A DNA stretch of 64,000 nucleotides, from NCBI RefSeq assembly GCF_039530225.1, contig NZ_BAAAOH010000001.1, positions 2,914,001-2,978,000 of the forward strand, in the 5' to 3' direction. How positions within the stretch are numbered: the first letter of the stretch is position 1; every line of letters starts with the position of its first letter. Positions 24,635 through 33,660 of the stretch are shown in pieces. The notes under the pieces were generated by a model. It searched no databases. It was not told the origin of the DNA and saw nothing but the letters and a program-made list of their open reading frames with translations. Both the position numbers and the translations under genes were made by a program. Source of the DNA: Microbacterium pumilum. GTDB taxonomy: Bacteria; Actinomycetota; Actinomycetes; Actinomycetales; Microbacteriaceae.

Positions 24635-27385
24635 TCAGTCGCGGCACGCCCTATCGGCGCAGTCGCGGAGGGCGTCGAGGTCGAACCCCTGCTCGCGCCA
24701 CCGCTCCCGGAGCTTGCCAGAGAGTGCACCGTTCTCGAGCAGGCAACGCACCAGGTGGCACCAGTCGCCACCTTCATGCGAGTCGCTGCTGCCGCCGGGC
24801 TCGGGGTCGGGCCGGTCGCCGCCGGGCCACACAGCGGCCGTCAGCATCGCTTCCCGGGTGAACGGCACCCCCCGGACCGAGCCTCCCTCCGCGGTGACGG
24901 TGAACCGATAGATCCCGGACTGGTTCGCGGGCATCGAGAGGCTGAAGGTGCCGCCGGGCTCCTCGGCCAGGGCCTGCGTTGTCGCCGACCCGTCGGGGTA
25001 GGTGACGTGAGCGGCGACCCGCGCCCGACCCTCGACCGGGACGCCGTACTCACTCAGCACGGCGCGCACCATGAGCTCGGATCCAGGGGTGAATCCGCTC
25101 TGCGTCAGGCGGGTGCGCATCCGGAGGTTGCTGAGCGCGTGAACGCTCAGGCAGTACGCCGCGCCCTTTGTCCGAAGGTCGCGGAGTTTGGGATCATCGT
25201 CGTCCCGAGCCAGCAGCTTCTTGTAGGCGCGCTTGTCGATTCTCAGCACGGCGTGCCAGGTGCCGGCGTGCGCGGGACCCTGCGGCGCAGGCAACGGGAG
25301 AGAGAGGGCGACGGTCGTGACCTCAGCGTTCCGCTCGATGTCGAGGCCCGGCACGCCACTCGATGCATCCAGGAGGTCCCCCATCGGCGTCTCGACTGCG
25401 ACGTGCAACACGGGCAGGGTCGTCAGCAGGATGACCCGCGCATTGATGTCAGCCTCGGTAAGGGCAAAGGGGATCCGGACCTCTGCTCCGGGCAGCACAT
25501 GTCCAACCGGGTCGACCACGATGTCGGTCTTGCTCACCCCGGCGAGGATCTGCAGGAAGAACTTCCTGACCCGGAACTGGTCATCGAGGCTCGACGACAG
25601 CGTGCCGGAGAGCAGCAGCGCCCCGCCCGTCGACCCGGCGATCTGAGTGAGGGCGAGCGTGTTCACCTGCGTCTCGTTACCGAGTCCGACCGCGTAGGTA
25701 CGGTTGTCGATCGCCGATGCCACGTCCGCGATCGACTGAGGCCGGTTCTCGAGGCCGTCGGTGAAAACGACGATCGCCTTGTCGGTGTACGCGCCCGCAG
25801 GCAACGCATTGAGCTCCGAGCGAGCCATTGCCAGACCGTCCCCCACGGAGGTGGCGCCGTGCGCGCCGTGCGCCGCGATCGCATTGAGGGCCAGCCCCCG
25901 CACTGGATCGCCGAACCCGTCGCTCGTGATTTCCGAGATCGGCAGACCTCCGAAGGTCGCATGGTTGGGCGGATAGGCGTCATCGTCGAACCGGGTCAGA
26001 CCGATCCCGTTGTTCTTCTGGATGAGGTTGGCGAACAGCGCCGCCGCATCCTTGAGCACGTCGAGACGTTGCGCCCCACTCGTACCGGCAGGGTCCGCCA
26101 TGCTGCCCGACTGATCGAGCGAGAGCTCGACGGCTACCGTCGGCCGCGGAATCGTGTTCCCGAGCAGCTCGAGGTCGAAGTCCTGACTTCCGACCGTCAC
26201 CGTGGTATTGACCGGCCCGAGCGACTGCGGCGCAGTGCCGAGCGCTCCGGCGGTGAACTCGAACCAGACACGGATGTCGCGATATTGCGTCGGTCCCGCT
26301 TTCGAAAGGACGGACGGGGTGGCGACGGAGAACGGCGCGGTGGGCGTCGTGCCCGGCTTGATCTGGGCCGTTACATCGCCGCAGGTGCGGACACTGAAGG
26401 TGGCCGAACGCCAGGTCGTCTCGAGTTCGGGTACGTCGTTGAAGACGACCTGGTACCTCGAGGTGGCACTGTTCAAGGGGTTTTCCGCCTCGACGATCCG
26501 GAAGTCGCTCCCGTTCGAGTCGTAGCACGGCGGCGAGACCACGGACACATCGAGATAGTTGATGACCGCCCGCTTTGTTGGATCCGAGGCCCACGGGTCC
26601 AGGCCCGTGCCGCCTGCCCAGGGTTCGACGTGCTCGCTGATGAGCGAGGTCAGTTGGCCGGGAGTGAGCCCGGCGTACGCGGTCGCCGATTGGATGCGCT
26701 CGGGGTGCGCGGGGTCGGTCTGCCACTTGGCCCAGAGCCGATCCAGGTTGGAGTGCAGCAGGAACACGAACGGATCGTGGAACGAGTAATGTGCGTCGCT
26801 GATCGTCCCGCCGATGTAACTGTGCGCAACGAAGTCATGAGCGGACTTCAGGGCGGAGGCGAACGACGAAAAGTCCGTGTTGAGCAGGATCGACGAGTCG
26901 GTCGCGATGTTCGGAGTGCCGTCCGGGTTCGCGTCGCTCACTCCGACCGCCCGCCAGATCTTCGCATGTCCGTTGCCGAGCTCGGCATCCTCCGACGACT
27001 CAAAATTCGCCAGCAGGTGGCTCACCTCGCCGGACGCATTGTCCATGAACTGATCTGTGAAGAGCGCCGCACGTGGCCCGGATGCCACTCGAGGATCTGT
27101 CGTCCAGTCCCAGTAATGCAACGACAGTGCGGGATCGACCTCGCGAAGGAGCGCCTCCAGGCGATTGACGATGACGCGATGCCACGGGATGAAGGCAGGC
27201 CCGCCGTGGACGTCGACACCGTTGAAGTGGGCGTTCTTGTGGATCTCCTCCTGCTTGTCCCAATACGACACGCCATCGGGGAAGAACTTCGTCGTGTCCA
27301 GCTTGCGGATCGCTTCAATGAAGCGGTCGCGCTCGATGGGACTCACTTCAGCGATGTTGCGCCGGATCCCGTCTCCGATAGCCAT
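24635..27385 (-). CDS. Tyrosinase-domain protein fused to a von Willebrand factor A domain
   Basis: 916 residues from ATG 27385 (AAGGAGAG upstream). Residues 1-250 are a type-3 copper tyrosinase/hemocyanin-like domain. The CuA ligands are in KNAHFNGVDVHGGPAFIPWH, and the CuB ligands in HDFVAHSYIGG and SFHDPFVFLLHSNLDRLW. The middle region is beta-rich. A vWA domain follows with an intact MIDAS, SLDQSGSMADPAG, and VFTDGLENRP. The C-terminal 300 residues look like immunoglobulin-type beta domains. No signal peptide is visible, so it is either cytoplasmic or exported another way. Phenol oxidation is the family reaction; the vWA part suggests a protein partner. Confidence 0.88.
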   Translation of the reverse strand: MAIGDGIRRNIAEVSPIERDRFIEAIRKLDTTKFFPDGVSYWDKQEEIHKNAHFNGVDVHGGPAFIPWHRVIVNRLEALLREVDPALSLHYWDWTTDPRVASGPRAALFTDQFMDNASGEVSHLLANFESSEDAELGNGHAKIWRAVGVSDANPDGTPNIATDSSILLNTDFSSFASALKSAHDFVAHSYIGGTISDAHYSFHDPFVFLLHSNLDRLWAKWQTDPAHPERIQSATAYAGLTPGQLTSLISEHVEPWAGGTGLDPWASDPTKRAVINYLDVSVVSPPCYDSNGSDFRIVEAENPLNSATSRYQVVFNDVPELETTWRSATFSVRTCGDVTAQIKPGTTPTAPFSVATPSVLSKAGPTQYRDIRVWFEFTAGALGTAPQSLGPVNTTVTVGSQDFDLELLGNTIPRPTVAVELSLDQSGSMADPAGTSGAQRLDVLKDAAALFANLIQKNNGIGLTRFDDDAYPPNHATFGGLPISEITSDGFGDPVRGLALNAIAAHGAHGATSVGDGLAMARSELNALPAGAYTDKAIVVFTDGLENRPQSIADVASAIDNRTYAVGLGNETQVNTLALTQIAGSTGGALLLSGTLSSSLDDQFRVRKFFLQILAGVSKTDIVVDPVGHVLPGAEVRIPFALTEADINARVILLTTLPVLHVAVETPMGDLLDASSGVPGLDIERNAEVTTVALSLPLPAPQGPAHAGTWHAVLRIDKRAYKKLLARDDDDPKLRDLRTKGAAYCLSVHALSNLRMRTRLTQSGFTPGSELMVRAVLSEYGVPVEGRARVAAHVTYPDGSATTQALAEEPGGTFSLSMPANQSGIYRFTVTAEGGSVRGVPFTREAMLTAAVWPGGDRPDPEPGGSSDSHEGGDWCHLVRCLLENGALSGKLRERWREQGFDLDALRDCADRACRD

Positions 27386-27632
27386 GGCTCTCTCCTTGCA
27401 CGAAGGGCACCGGAATGGCGCCATGAGTGACGAGGGCCGGCCGGGTCTGCCTGATACATCGCTGGCAGGGGGACGGGATTTCTGTGGGGTGGGTAAAGAC
27501 CGCTCGATGTGCTGTCAGCTGATTCCGAGCCAGAGGGATCAGGTCGACCCTGTCGCCATTCAGGCGATGGAGCCCTCGCCGACGGCGATGGCGCGCGCGT
27601 AACGGTGACCAGTCGCGCGAACGCGGTCTCCC

Positions 27633-28259
27633 ATGGCCACGCCTGTGTCAGACTCCGCGAAGGGACGGCGAACTATCCTGTCAACGATGGGAAGCGACGT
27701 GACAGTACGAGCGCATTGGTTGGCGCAACAACACCTCGTCGACGTGCCACAGCGCTGGGCACACGTCCAGGGTGTCGCAGCAACGGCGAGCGATGTTGCA
27801 CGATTGCTCGATACCGAACACGCCGATGAGATCATCTCGGCAGCCTGGCTGCACGATGTCGGCTACGCGTCCGATCTCGCGAAGATTGGGTTCCATCCGG
27901 TGGACGGCGCTCGATTTGCACGAGATATTGGTATGCCCGACCTCGTCGTGCGTCTCATTGCGTTTCACACCGGTTCGGAGTTTGAAGCGGAGCAGCGTGG
28001 CTTGCTGGCGGAGCTGTACGAATTCACTCCCCCACCCGGCGAGATCGTAGATGTCGTTACATTCGCCGACATGACGACATCCCCGACAGGCGCGCCCATC
28101 GAAGCTCGGGACCGTGTGGCAGAGATTCTCACCCGGTACGAGCCGAACACCCCGGTCTACGACGCCGTGTCAGCGTCAGCGCCCGAGCTTCTGGCCGCGG
28201 TCGAACGAGTCAACAACCGCCTCGGTCAAGTCAACGCGAACGGACCTCAGCCAAGATAG
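27633..28259 (+). CDS. HD-domain phosphohydrolase-like protein
   Basis: 208 residues; ATG 27687 (residue 19, MGSDVTVRAHWL) may be the true start. HD-superfamily metal ligands are present: RWAHVQGVA (first His), AAWLHDVGYA (the HD pair), and a later HxG and Asp (AFHTGSEF, TFADM). Such proteins cleave nucleotides or other phosphate esters, or simply bind them. Its 3' end overlaps that of the convergent NUDIX gene by 13 bases. Confidence 0.82.
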   Translation: MATPVSDSAKGRRTILSTMGSDVTVRAHWLAQQHLVDVPQRWAHVQGVAATASDVARLLDTEHADEIISAAWLHDVGYASDLAKIGFHPVDGARFARDIGMPDLVVRLIAFHTGSEFEAEQRGLLAELYEFTPPPGEIVDVVTFADMTTSPTGAPIEARDRVAEILTRYEPNTPVYDAVSASAPELLAAVERVNNRLGQVNANGPQPR

Positions 28260-28717
28260 GGCTCGCTCCGCCCTTCAAGGAAGTGATCGATTCGCAACTT
28301 CATGGAGGGGTGCATCGGAAGGTCGCCAATGGCGTCACGTTCGACCCAGGCGATGTCGGTGGACTCACTGTCGAAGGCGAGTTCACCGCCGAGCAACCTC
28401 GTCCGATAGCAGAGCGAGAACTGCTGCCGCACCTCGCCGTCGTCGTATTTCATGACGTGATGGGGATTTGTGTAAACGCCGATGAGGCCCGTGATCTCGA
28501 CATCCAAGCCGGTCTCTTCCTTCACCTCGCGAACTGCGCAGTCCTCAATCGACTCCCCGAGTTCCATCCCGCCGCCAGGGAGGGCCCAGAGCCCGTTGTC
28601 CTTGCGGTGGACGAGAGCGATGCGTCCCTGATCGTCGAGCACCACGCTGGTGGTTGACGGCACGACGCTGTTCGGTTGCGGCGCGGTCGGGTCGTTGTAG
28701 TAGTCGATCCGTCCCAT
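28247..28717 (-). CDS. NUDIX hydrolase
   Basis: About 156 residues from ATG 28717. The NUDIX box is complete: GGGMELGESIEDCAVREVKEETGLDVEI reads G-x5-E-x7-REVxEExG, beginning near residue 50. The fold hydrolyses nucleoside diphosphates linked to another group; the specific substrate cannot be told. It follows the XRE/PLD-like gene by 17 bases on the same strand, so the two likely form an operon, and it converges on the HD-domain gene. Confidence 0.93.
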   Translation of the reverse strand: MGRIDYYNDPTAPQPNSVVPSTTSVVLDDQGRIALVHRKDNGLWALPGGGMELGESIEDCAVREVKEETGLDVEITGLIGVYTNPHHVMKYDDGEVRQQFSLCYRTRLLGGELAFDSESTDIAWVERDAIGDLPMHPSMKLRIDHFLEGRSEPYLG

Positions 28718-28734
28718 GTGGCTGCCTTTCGCGT

Positions 28735-29505
28735 TCAGTAGGGCGGGTACGGCGCGGGGTGCGCGCCGACCCAGATGTGCTCGAACGAATTCGTGTAGCT
28801 CTCCCACACTTCGGGGTCCAAGTCGCGCGCAATCACGATGACCGGATTGTCTCCCGCAGGGGATCCAAGGATGTGGTGATTGGCGTACAGCGTGTCATCC
28901 ATGAAGAACATCGAAACGTACAGCGGTGTCGAGTGTGTTCGGATCTCGACACCGTCGAGATCGTGGATCGGAGCCAGCCGCGAAAGCGTAAGCCTGCACC
29001 GGCCAGCGAGCGCATCACCGATGCCCTCTTCAACCCCGCGCTGATGAACGGCGGTTGAGCCCGGGTCGCCGACCAGGATGCGAACCTGAACGCCCCGCTC
29101 CGCTGCGTCTCGAATCAAGCGCAGGAATCCGTGGACGGTGTCAAAGAGGAACGTGCCGCCGTACACGCAGAAGTCGATGCGGGTCGTCGTGCCTGCCAAG
29201 GCATCGCGCCAGACATCGGCCGGTATCTGAGCACGCGACGGAAAGAGTCGCGCGGTGAGGGCAGCCGGCGACAGATGGTCCTGACCGACACGGGGCCAGA
29301 TTTCGTCAGGCTCACAATCCAGGACGGCCGCGATGCTCTCGGCGACGCGGAGCTGCGGAGTCGTTGTTCCGTTGAGCGCGCGTTGGATGGTGCGTTCGTC
29401 GCAGCCCGCACGATTGGCGAGATCACGGGTGCTGATGTGGCGCCTCTGCATCTGTTCCGCCAGACGGCGTCCACTCTCGGTCCCGTCCGTCCGTTGCGCT
29501 GTCAT
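28735..29505 (-). CDS. XRE-type regulator with C-terminal phospholipase D-like domain
   Basis: 256 residues from ATG 29505 (GCGAGG 6 bases upstream; the longer frame is not protein-like). Residues 10-65 are a helix-turn-helix: MQRRHISTRDLANRAGCDE, TIQRALNGTTTPQLRVAE. Residues 95-256 resemble a degenerate phospholipase-D-like fold: RIDFCVYGGTFLFDTVHGFL, VRILVGDPGS, and THSTPLYVSMFFMDDTLYANH. No full HKD motif is visible, so catalysis is doubtful and ligand sensing is likelier. It resembles actinobacterial regulators paired with NUDIX genes (possibly the DUF5919 group, from memory). Confidence 0.8.
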   Translation of the reverse strand: MTAQRTDGTESGRRLAEQMQRRHISTRDLANRAGCDERTIQRALNGTTTPQLRVAESIAAVLDCEPDEIWPRVGQDHLSPAALTARLFPSRAQIPADVWRDALAGTTTRIDFCVYGGTFLFDTVHGFLRLIRDAAERGVQVRILVGDPGSTAVHQRGVEEGIGDALAGRCRLTLSRLAPIHDLDGVEIRTHSTPLYVSMFFMDDTLYANHHILGSPAGDNPVIVIARDLDPEVWESYTNSFEHIWVGAHPAPYPPY

Positions 29506-29699
29506 TGGCATCCTCGCGTCACATCTCGTCACTCCACTCTGACTCATTCTGACCGGCGTCTGGTCTGTTTCTGGCGCAATTGGCCCTGTCCACTCGGTGA
29601 CATGCTCTTCGCCCCACCCGCTCTTATGGCTGCCGCTGCCCCGCCGGGGAGCTGCGGAGCACCTGACCAGCGAGGCCAAACCGGAACGGAGGCGACGAC

Positions 29700-30803
29700 A
29701 TGAAGGACGAGCTGTTGGCACTGTCGCACGGGGAGGAGAAGCTCCTCGAGGTGCACAACCGCCTAGCGCAAGCCGTTGAGCAGTTGACGACCGGCGACGA
29801 GTGGCGGCGGGCTATCGAATTCGCGGCACGATTCCGCTCGCGATCGTTCAACAACACCCTGCTCATCTGGGCGCAACACTCGGCGGCCTACGAAAAGGGG
29901 CTGGTCCTGGCGCCGACGCCGACCTTCGTCGCCGGCTTCCGCCAGTGGCAGCAGCTCGGGCATCAGGTGCTGAAAGGGCAGCGCGGGTATGCGATCCTTG
30001 CGCCCGTCACGGCGAGCTTCGCGGCCGTCGAACCGGATGACTCCAAATCTTGGCGGCGCCTACCGCGAGGTGAGAAGCCGCACGACGGTGAGACATTGCA
30101 CTCGCGGATGATCGGCGTGAAGCCGGCGTACGTCTGGGACATCTCGCAGACGTCTGGTCCGCCGGTTCCCCAACAGCAGCTGCCGGCACTGCTCCGTGGT
30201 GAAGCACCCGCCGGCTTGTGGGAAGGGCTGGCGCGACTCGTCGAAGACGAGGGCTTCGCTCTGTCTCTCGTGGCGGATGCTGCTGCGATCGGCCGCGCGA
30301 ACGGCCGCACCGATTTCGTGGCGCGAACGGTATGTGTTCGTGGTGACATGGATGCCGCCGCGCAAGTGAAGACCCTGAGCCACGAGCTCGCGCACATCCG
30401 ACTGCACGGACCCGACAACCGGGATGCCACACTCCATCGCGGGATCGGCGAGGTCGAGGCGGAGTCCGTTGCTCTGATGATCGGAGCGGCCCACCGTCTC
30501 GACACGTCGGACTACACCGTCCCCTATGTGTCCACATGGGCAATGTCCGTCGACGGGAAGACGCCGGTCGAGGTCGTTCAGGCCACGGCCGAGCGGGTGC
30601 GTTCCGCCGCTGTCGCGATCCTCTCGCGGCTGGATACGTCTCAGGTGGGATCAGGTGACCCGCCAGGACTGACGAGAGAACCGCACACCCGCCAGCCAAC
30701 ACTCGGGGGCGGGGATGAGATGGGACGCCAAGGCGGCCCTCGTCTTTCGAGGACCGATCGGCGACCCGCGAGCCGGTCGGCGGCAACCGGACGGGTGCTG
30801 TGA
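29700..30803 (+). CDS. ArdC-like antirestriction protein with ImmA/IrrE-type zinc site
   Basis: 367 residues, first gene of the transfer operon, with GGAGG before the ATG. The N-terminal ArdC/DUF1738-like domain (residues 10-110) shows FRSRSFNNTLLIWAQ and FRQWQQLGHQVLKGQRGYAI, related to ssDNA-binding ArdC proteins. The C-terminal part has a zinc peptidase signature, TLSHELAHIRLH (near 225-236), with a downstream Glu in EVEAESVALMI. ArdC proteins of conjugative plasmids protect entering DNA from restriction. The last 50 residues are disordered and Arg-rich. Confidence 0.85.
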   Translation: MKDELLALSHGEEKLLEVHNRLAQAVEQLTTGDEWRRAIEFAARFRSRSFNNTLLIWAQHSAAYEKGLVLAPTPTFVAGFRQWQQLGHQVLKGQRGYAILAPVTASFAAVEPDDSKSWRRLPRGEKPHDGETLHSRMIGVKPAYVWDISQTSGPPVPQQQLPALLRGEAPAGLWEGLARLVEDEGFALSLVADAAAIGRANGRTDFVARTVCVRGDMDAAAQVKTLSHELAHIRLHGPDNRDATLHRGIGEVEAESVALMIGAAHRLDTSDYTVPYVSTWAMSVDGKTPVEVVQATAERVRSAAVAILSRLDTSQVGSGDPPGLTREPHTRQPTLGGGDEMGRQGGPRLSRTDRRPASRSAATGRVL

Positions 30804-31684
30804 TGGACACCGCTGCCCTGTTTGCGTCCGTAGTGGGCGCTTCGCCGCAGGAGGGCGTGGAGCGGTTCGCTTCGGCGGGAGTGCCGATCTTCCCGTGCAA
30901 GGCCGGAGAGAAGCGTCCGCTGACGCAACACGGGTTCCTCGACGCGACCGCCGACCTCGAGCAGATCAGACAATGGTGGGCGCGATGGCCAGACGCAAAC
31001 ATCGGCATGCCAACGGGCGCCCCCTCCGGACTCGAGGTCGTCGACATCGACGTGCACGGCCGGGTGCGCGGATTCGCTACCTTCGAACTTGCGCGCCGTG
31101 AGGGCCTCGTGGACCGGTGGCAAGCACTGGTCAAGACAGCATCCGGCGGCATGCACGCCTACTACCCGATTGATCGCCATCGCCCTCAGCCTTCATGGCA
31201 AGCGGCGCGGTCCGGCATCGATTTCCGCGGCGAGGGTGGCTATGTCATCGTCCCTCCGTCGCGGTTGATGTTCGAAGGCAACAGGTCGGGCTATGAGCTG
31301 ATCGGGGTCGGACACGGTGACGCGGTACCTGTCGACGCTACTGCGCTCCGGCAGTTTCTCGACCCGCGGCCGGCTCTCCCGGCGATCGATCGCACCAGCA
31401 CCCAGCGCGAGGTCGACGCGGATCGGATTGCTGCCTGGCTTGCCACACGAGTCGAGGGCGAACGGAACCGGGCGCTCTACTGGGCAGCGTGCCGCCTCGC
31501 GGAAAACGGCGTGCCAGGTCACAACGCACGGAACGTCCTCGGCCCAGCCGCGGAACGCGCCGGGCTGCACCAGCCCGAGATCCTCAGCACGATCCGATCT
31601 GCCTACCGGACGGTGATGGGGCCAGCATCGCCCTTTCGAGACCGCGCATCCGATAGGCCGCTGAAGGGGCAGGTGATCTCGTGA
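30803..31684 (+). CDS. Bifunctional DNA primase/polymerase (prim-pol) domain protein
   Basis: About 293 residues; the start (ATG 30803, or GTG 30800) overlaps the preceding stop. The archaeo-eukaryotic primase-like core is recognisable: GKKRPL-type loop (AGEKRPLTQHG), metal site VVDIDVHG (about 72-79), SGGMHAYYP with the third catalytic group, and IDFRGEGGYVIVPPS. A helical C-terminal tail (NRALYWAACRLAENG) follows, as in plasmid and ICE primases. It likely primes the transferred strand or replication of the excised circle. Confidence 0.9.
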   Translation: MDTAALFASVVGASPQEGVERFASAGVPIFPCKAGEKRPLTQHGFLDATADLEQIRQWWARWPDANIGMPTGAPSGLEVVDIDVHGRVRGFATFELARREGLVDRWQALVKTASGGMHAYYPIDRHRPQPSWQAARSGIDFRGEGGYVIVPPSRLMFEGNRSGYELIGVGHGDAVPVDATALRQFLDPRPALPAIDRTSTQREVDADRIAAWLATRVEGERNRALYWAACRLAENGVPGHNARNVLGPAAERAGLHQPEILSTIRSAYRTVMGPASPFRDRASDRPLKGQVIS

Positions 31685-32337
31685 TCCCTGAATCAGCACA
31701 GCCTCGTGCAGGACGAATCGCCGTGTGGACGGCGGTGGCGGGGACGATCTTCATCGCAATCGGCGCCTTCTGGCTATCCTTCACGGCCCTCGCAGATCTT
31801 GCACACCGATCCGGCATCGCACCGACTCAAGCGTGGGCATGGCCTCTCATCGTCGACGGGATCATCGTCGTCGGCACGGTTGCAGTCGTCGCGCTTGCCG
31901 GCCGCCGAGACGCCTGGTACCCGTGGATGCTTCTCATGGCAGGCGCCTCCGCATCGGTCGCCGCGAATGCTATCCACGCGGTCGTCGCCGCCGACGCGGA
32001 CGTGCCGCCGGTGCTCGCCGCATCCGTCGCGGCCGTACCCCCGCTCGTCCTGCTCGCGATCACACACCTGACCGTCGTGCTCACACAGAGATTCCGAATT
32101 CCTCACTCCTCCACAGCACCTGCCGGCCGAGCGCCTTCCACAGCGATTGTGCAGCTCCGCCAACAGCCGGACGTCCCGGAGAAGGGTGCCCGTAGGGACA
32201 TTGCGGCGCTGATGCGTCAGCGCGGGATGTCGAACAGGGAGATCGCGAGCGCCACGGGAGTTCACCCGTCGACAGTCGGCCGGTGGTTCACGGGGACGCT
32301 CGGCACACCTGAAGTTCAGAAGGGGGCTACGCCATGA
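31681..32337 (+). CDS. DUF2637 (SpdB-like) membrane protein with C-terminal HTH
   Basis: 218 residues, GTG start overlapping the primase stop. Residues 12-125 contain four hydrophobic helices (IAVWTAVAGTIFIAIGAFWL, WAWPLIVDGIIVVGTVAVVA and two more), the DUF2637/Spd pattern known from actinobacterial plasmids, where such proteins aid plasmid spread. Residues 165-205 form a small helix-turn-helix: AALMRQRGMSNREIASATGV, STVGRWF. The function of the combination is not established. Confidence 0.85.
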   Translation: MIPESAQPRAGRIAVWTAVAGTIFIAIGAFWLSFTALADLAHRSGIAPTQAWAWPLIVDGIIVVGTVAVVALAGRRDAWYPWMLLMAGASASVAANAIHAVVAADADVPPVLAASVAAVPPLVLLAITHLTVVLTQRFRIPHSSTAPAGRAPSTAIVQLRQQPDVPEKGARRDIAALMRQRGMSNREIASATGVHPSTVGRWFTGTLGTPEVQKGATP

Positions 32338-32753
32338 ACGAATACGACCGAGAGCAGCGTGCGGAGACGCACGACCGCTCGAGCGCGCCGGCTGATCGAC
32401 GCGACCGCGTTGACAGTTCACCGGGCGACGAGATGTCCGAGTTCGCAAGGCACGGCGATCCTTCCCTCGCAAAGCAGCCCCTCAGCCGGTCAGGTGCCGA
32501 GCGGGTACGCACCGAGATCGTATGGATGCGACCAACAGACTTCGTTCCCGTGGTCACGGGCCGTGTCGCCGGTCAAGGCATCGACCTCGAGTCATCTATC
32601 GCGCGTCGCGCACGCGCATTGCCTACCCAAGGCGTTGCAGCCACGCGAGGCGCCATCCGCGACCGCGCTCGCCAACTCCCACCCGTCACGGCGTTCGGAA
32701 GCGGTCGCCCTGCGCACGACGCGGTCCGCCGCTTCGGAATCGGTCGGTCGTGA
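32334..32753 (+). CDS. Unknown hydrophilic protein in the transfer operon
   Basis: 139 residues, starting with a 4-base overlap (ATGA) on the DUF2637 gene and followed 7 bases later by the next gene, which supports that it is expressed. The composition is very rich in Arg, Asp and Ser with little predicted fold. The only structured-looking stretch is VRTEIVWMRPTDFVPVVTGRVAG. No family recognised. Confidence 0.6.
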   Translation: MNEYDREQRAETHDRSSAPADRRDRVDSSPGDEMSEFARHGDPSLAKQPLSRSGAERVRTEIVWMRPTDFVPVVTGRVAGQGIDLESSIARRARALPTQGVAATRGAIRDRARQLPPVTAFGSGRPAHDAVRRFGIGRS

Positions 32754-32760
32754 GGTTGCC

Positions 32761-33660
32761 ATGGCCAGTGAGAGTTCGTGGTCAGCGGCGGATGCTTCGG
32801 CCTCACCGGGTCGGGTCGCGGACATGCCCGAGCCCGAAAGCGCGCGCGAGGCGTTCGAGAGTTCAGAGGGTCTTCGCGCTCTGCTGGAGCGGCTTGCCGC
32901 GCAGGATCACGGCGCGTGGCGCCGAGACCGGGACGCCGCGGCGCTTATGGCACACGTCGTGAAGCGGTACGCGAAGTTGGCACGCAAACATGGGCTCGAT
33001 CCGTGGGACGCGGCGGCCGCCGCGTTCGATGCGATGCGCTCGTCCTCGGTGCGGAACGCCGATGACCCCTGGGCAGTTGTGACGCGCGCTGTTCAAGTCA
33101 CTCTGATTGCGGAGGAGCGCGCGAACGGCCTGCTGTGCTCGGTGTATCAGGCGCGCCGGCCAGAGTTCTCCTCGTTCCACGACCCAGAGCGTTTCAGTGA
33201 TCGCGAGAACCCGTTGAGCGACTATCACCCGGCATTGCGCGTGGCGCCGGCGGGAGATGCTGCGGGTTCGGATGCCGCGCGCGAGCGGACTGGGATCCTC
33301 GAGGCCGTCGAGAATGCGATCGCGTTCATGACCCTCCTCGGTTGGCCGCGGACACCCGCACGAACCGCGATGGAGTACATCTGCGCACGTCTCAGTGAGG
33401 TGCCCTCGCGGGCCACCGCCTGGGAGTCACTACGACGCGACATCCACGGCCGGACCCTCCTCGATCTGTCCTCCGCGTCGTGGAACGGACTCCTCCGCGC
33501 CGTCCTCGGAAACCCCGAGCCCGAAGTCGCTCGCACCACAGCAGGGCGCGGAATACTCCTCCGGTTGCTGATCGGTGAACCGCTCCGGTCGCTTCTGACC
33601 GACGATGACCTCGTGCTCGCCGTCAGCCTCGCCGCCCCTGCCGAGAGAGCGAGGCCATGA
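32761..33660 (+). CDS. Unknown helical protein conserved-looking in the transfer operon
   Basis: 299 residues from ATG 32761 with GAGG 5 bases upstream; the long in-frame extension upstream overlaps the preceding gene and is rejected. Mostly helical, with no membrane segment: DRDAAALMAHVVKRYAKLAR, WDAAAAAFDAMRS, and a C-terminal repeat of small helices (TAWESLRRDIHGRTLLDLS). The AHVVKRY...GLDPWDAAAAAF region looks like a four-helix RNA-polymerase-sigma or RepA-like fold, but I cannot assign it. It lies between DUF2637 and ParB-like genes, so partition or replication control is possible. Confidence 0.7.
   Translation: MASESSWSAADASASPGRVADMPEPESAREAFESSEGLRALLERLAAQDHGAWRRDRDAAALMAHVVKRYAKLARKHGLDPWDAAAAAFDAMRSSSVRNADDPWAVVTRAVQVTLIAEERANGLLCSVYQARRPEFSSFHDPERFSDRENPLSDYHPALRVAPAGDAAGSDAARERTGILEAVENAIAFMTLLGWPRTPARTAMEYICARLSEVPSRATAWESLRRDIHGRTLLDLSSASWNGLLRAVLGNPEPEVARTTAGRGILLRLLIGEPLRSLLTDDDLVLAVSLAAPAERARP

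Noticed and set aside
24614..27430. 938-residue plus-strand open frame opposite the tyrosinase-vWA gene
   Set aside because: Composition is Arg/Val/Gly-rich without motif, while the minus strand has clear copper and MIDAS motifs; shadow frame.
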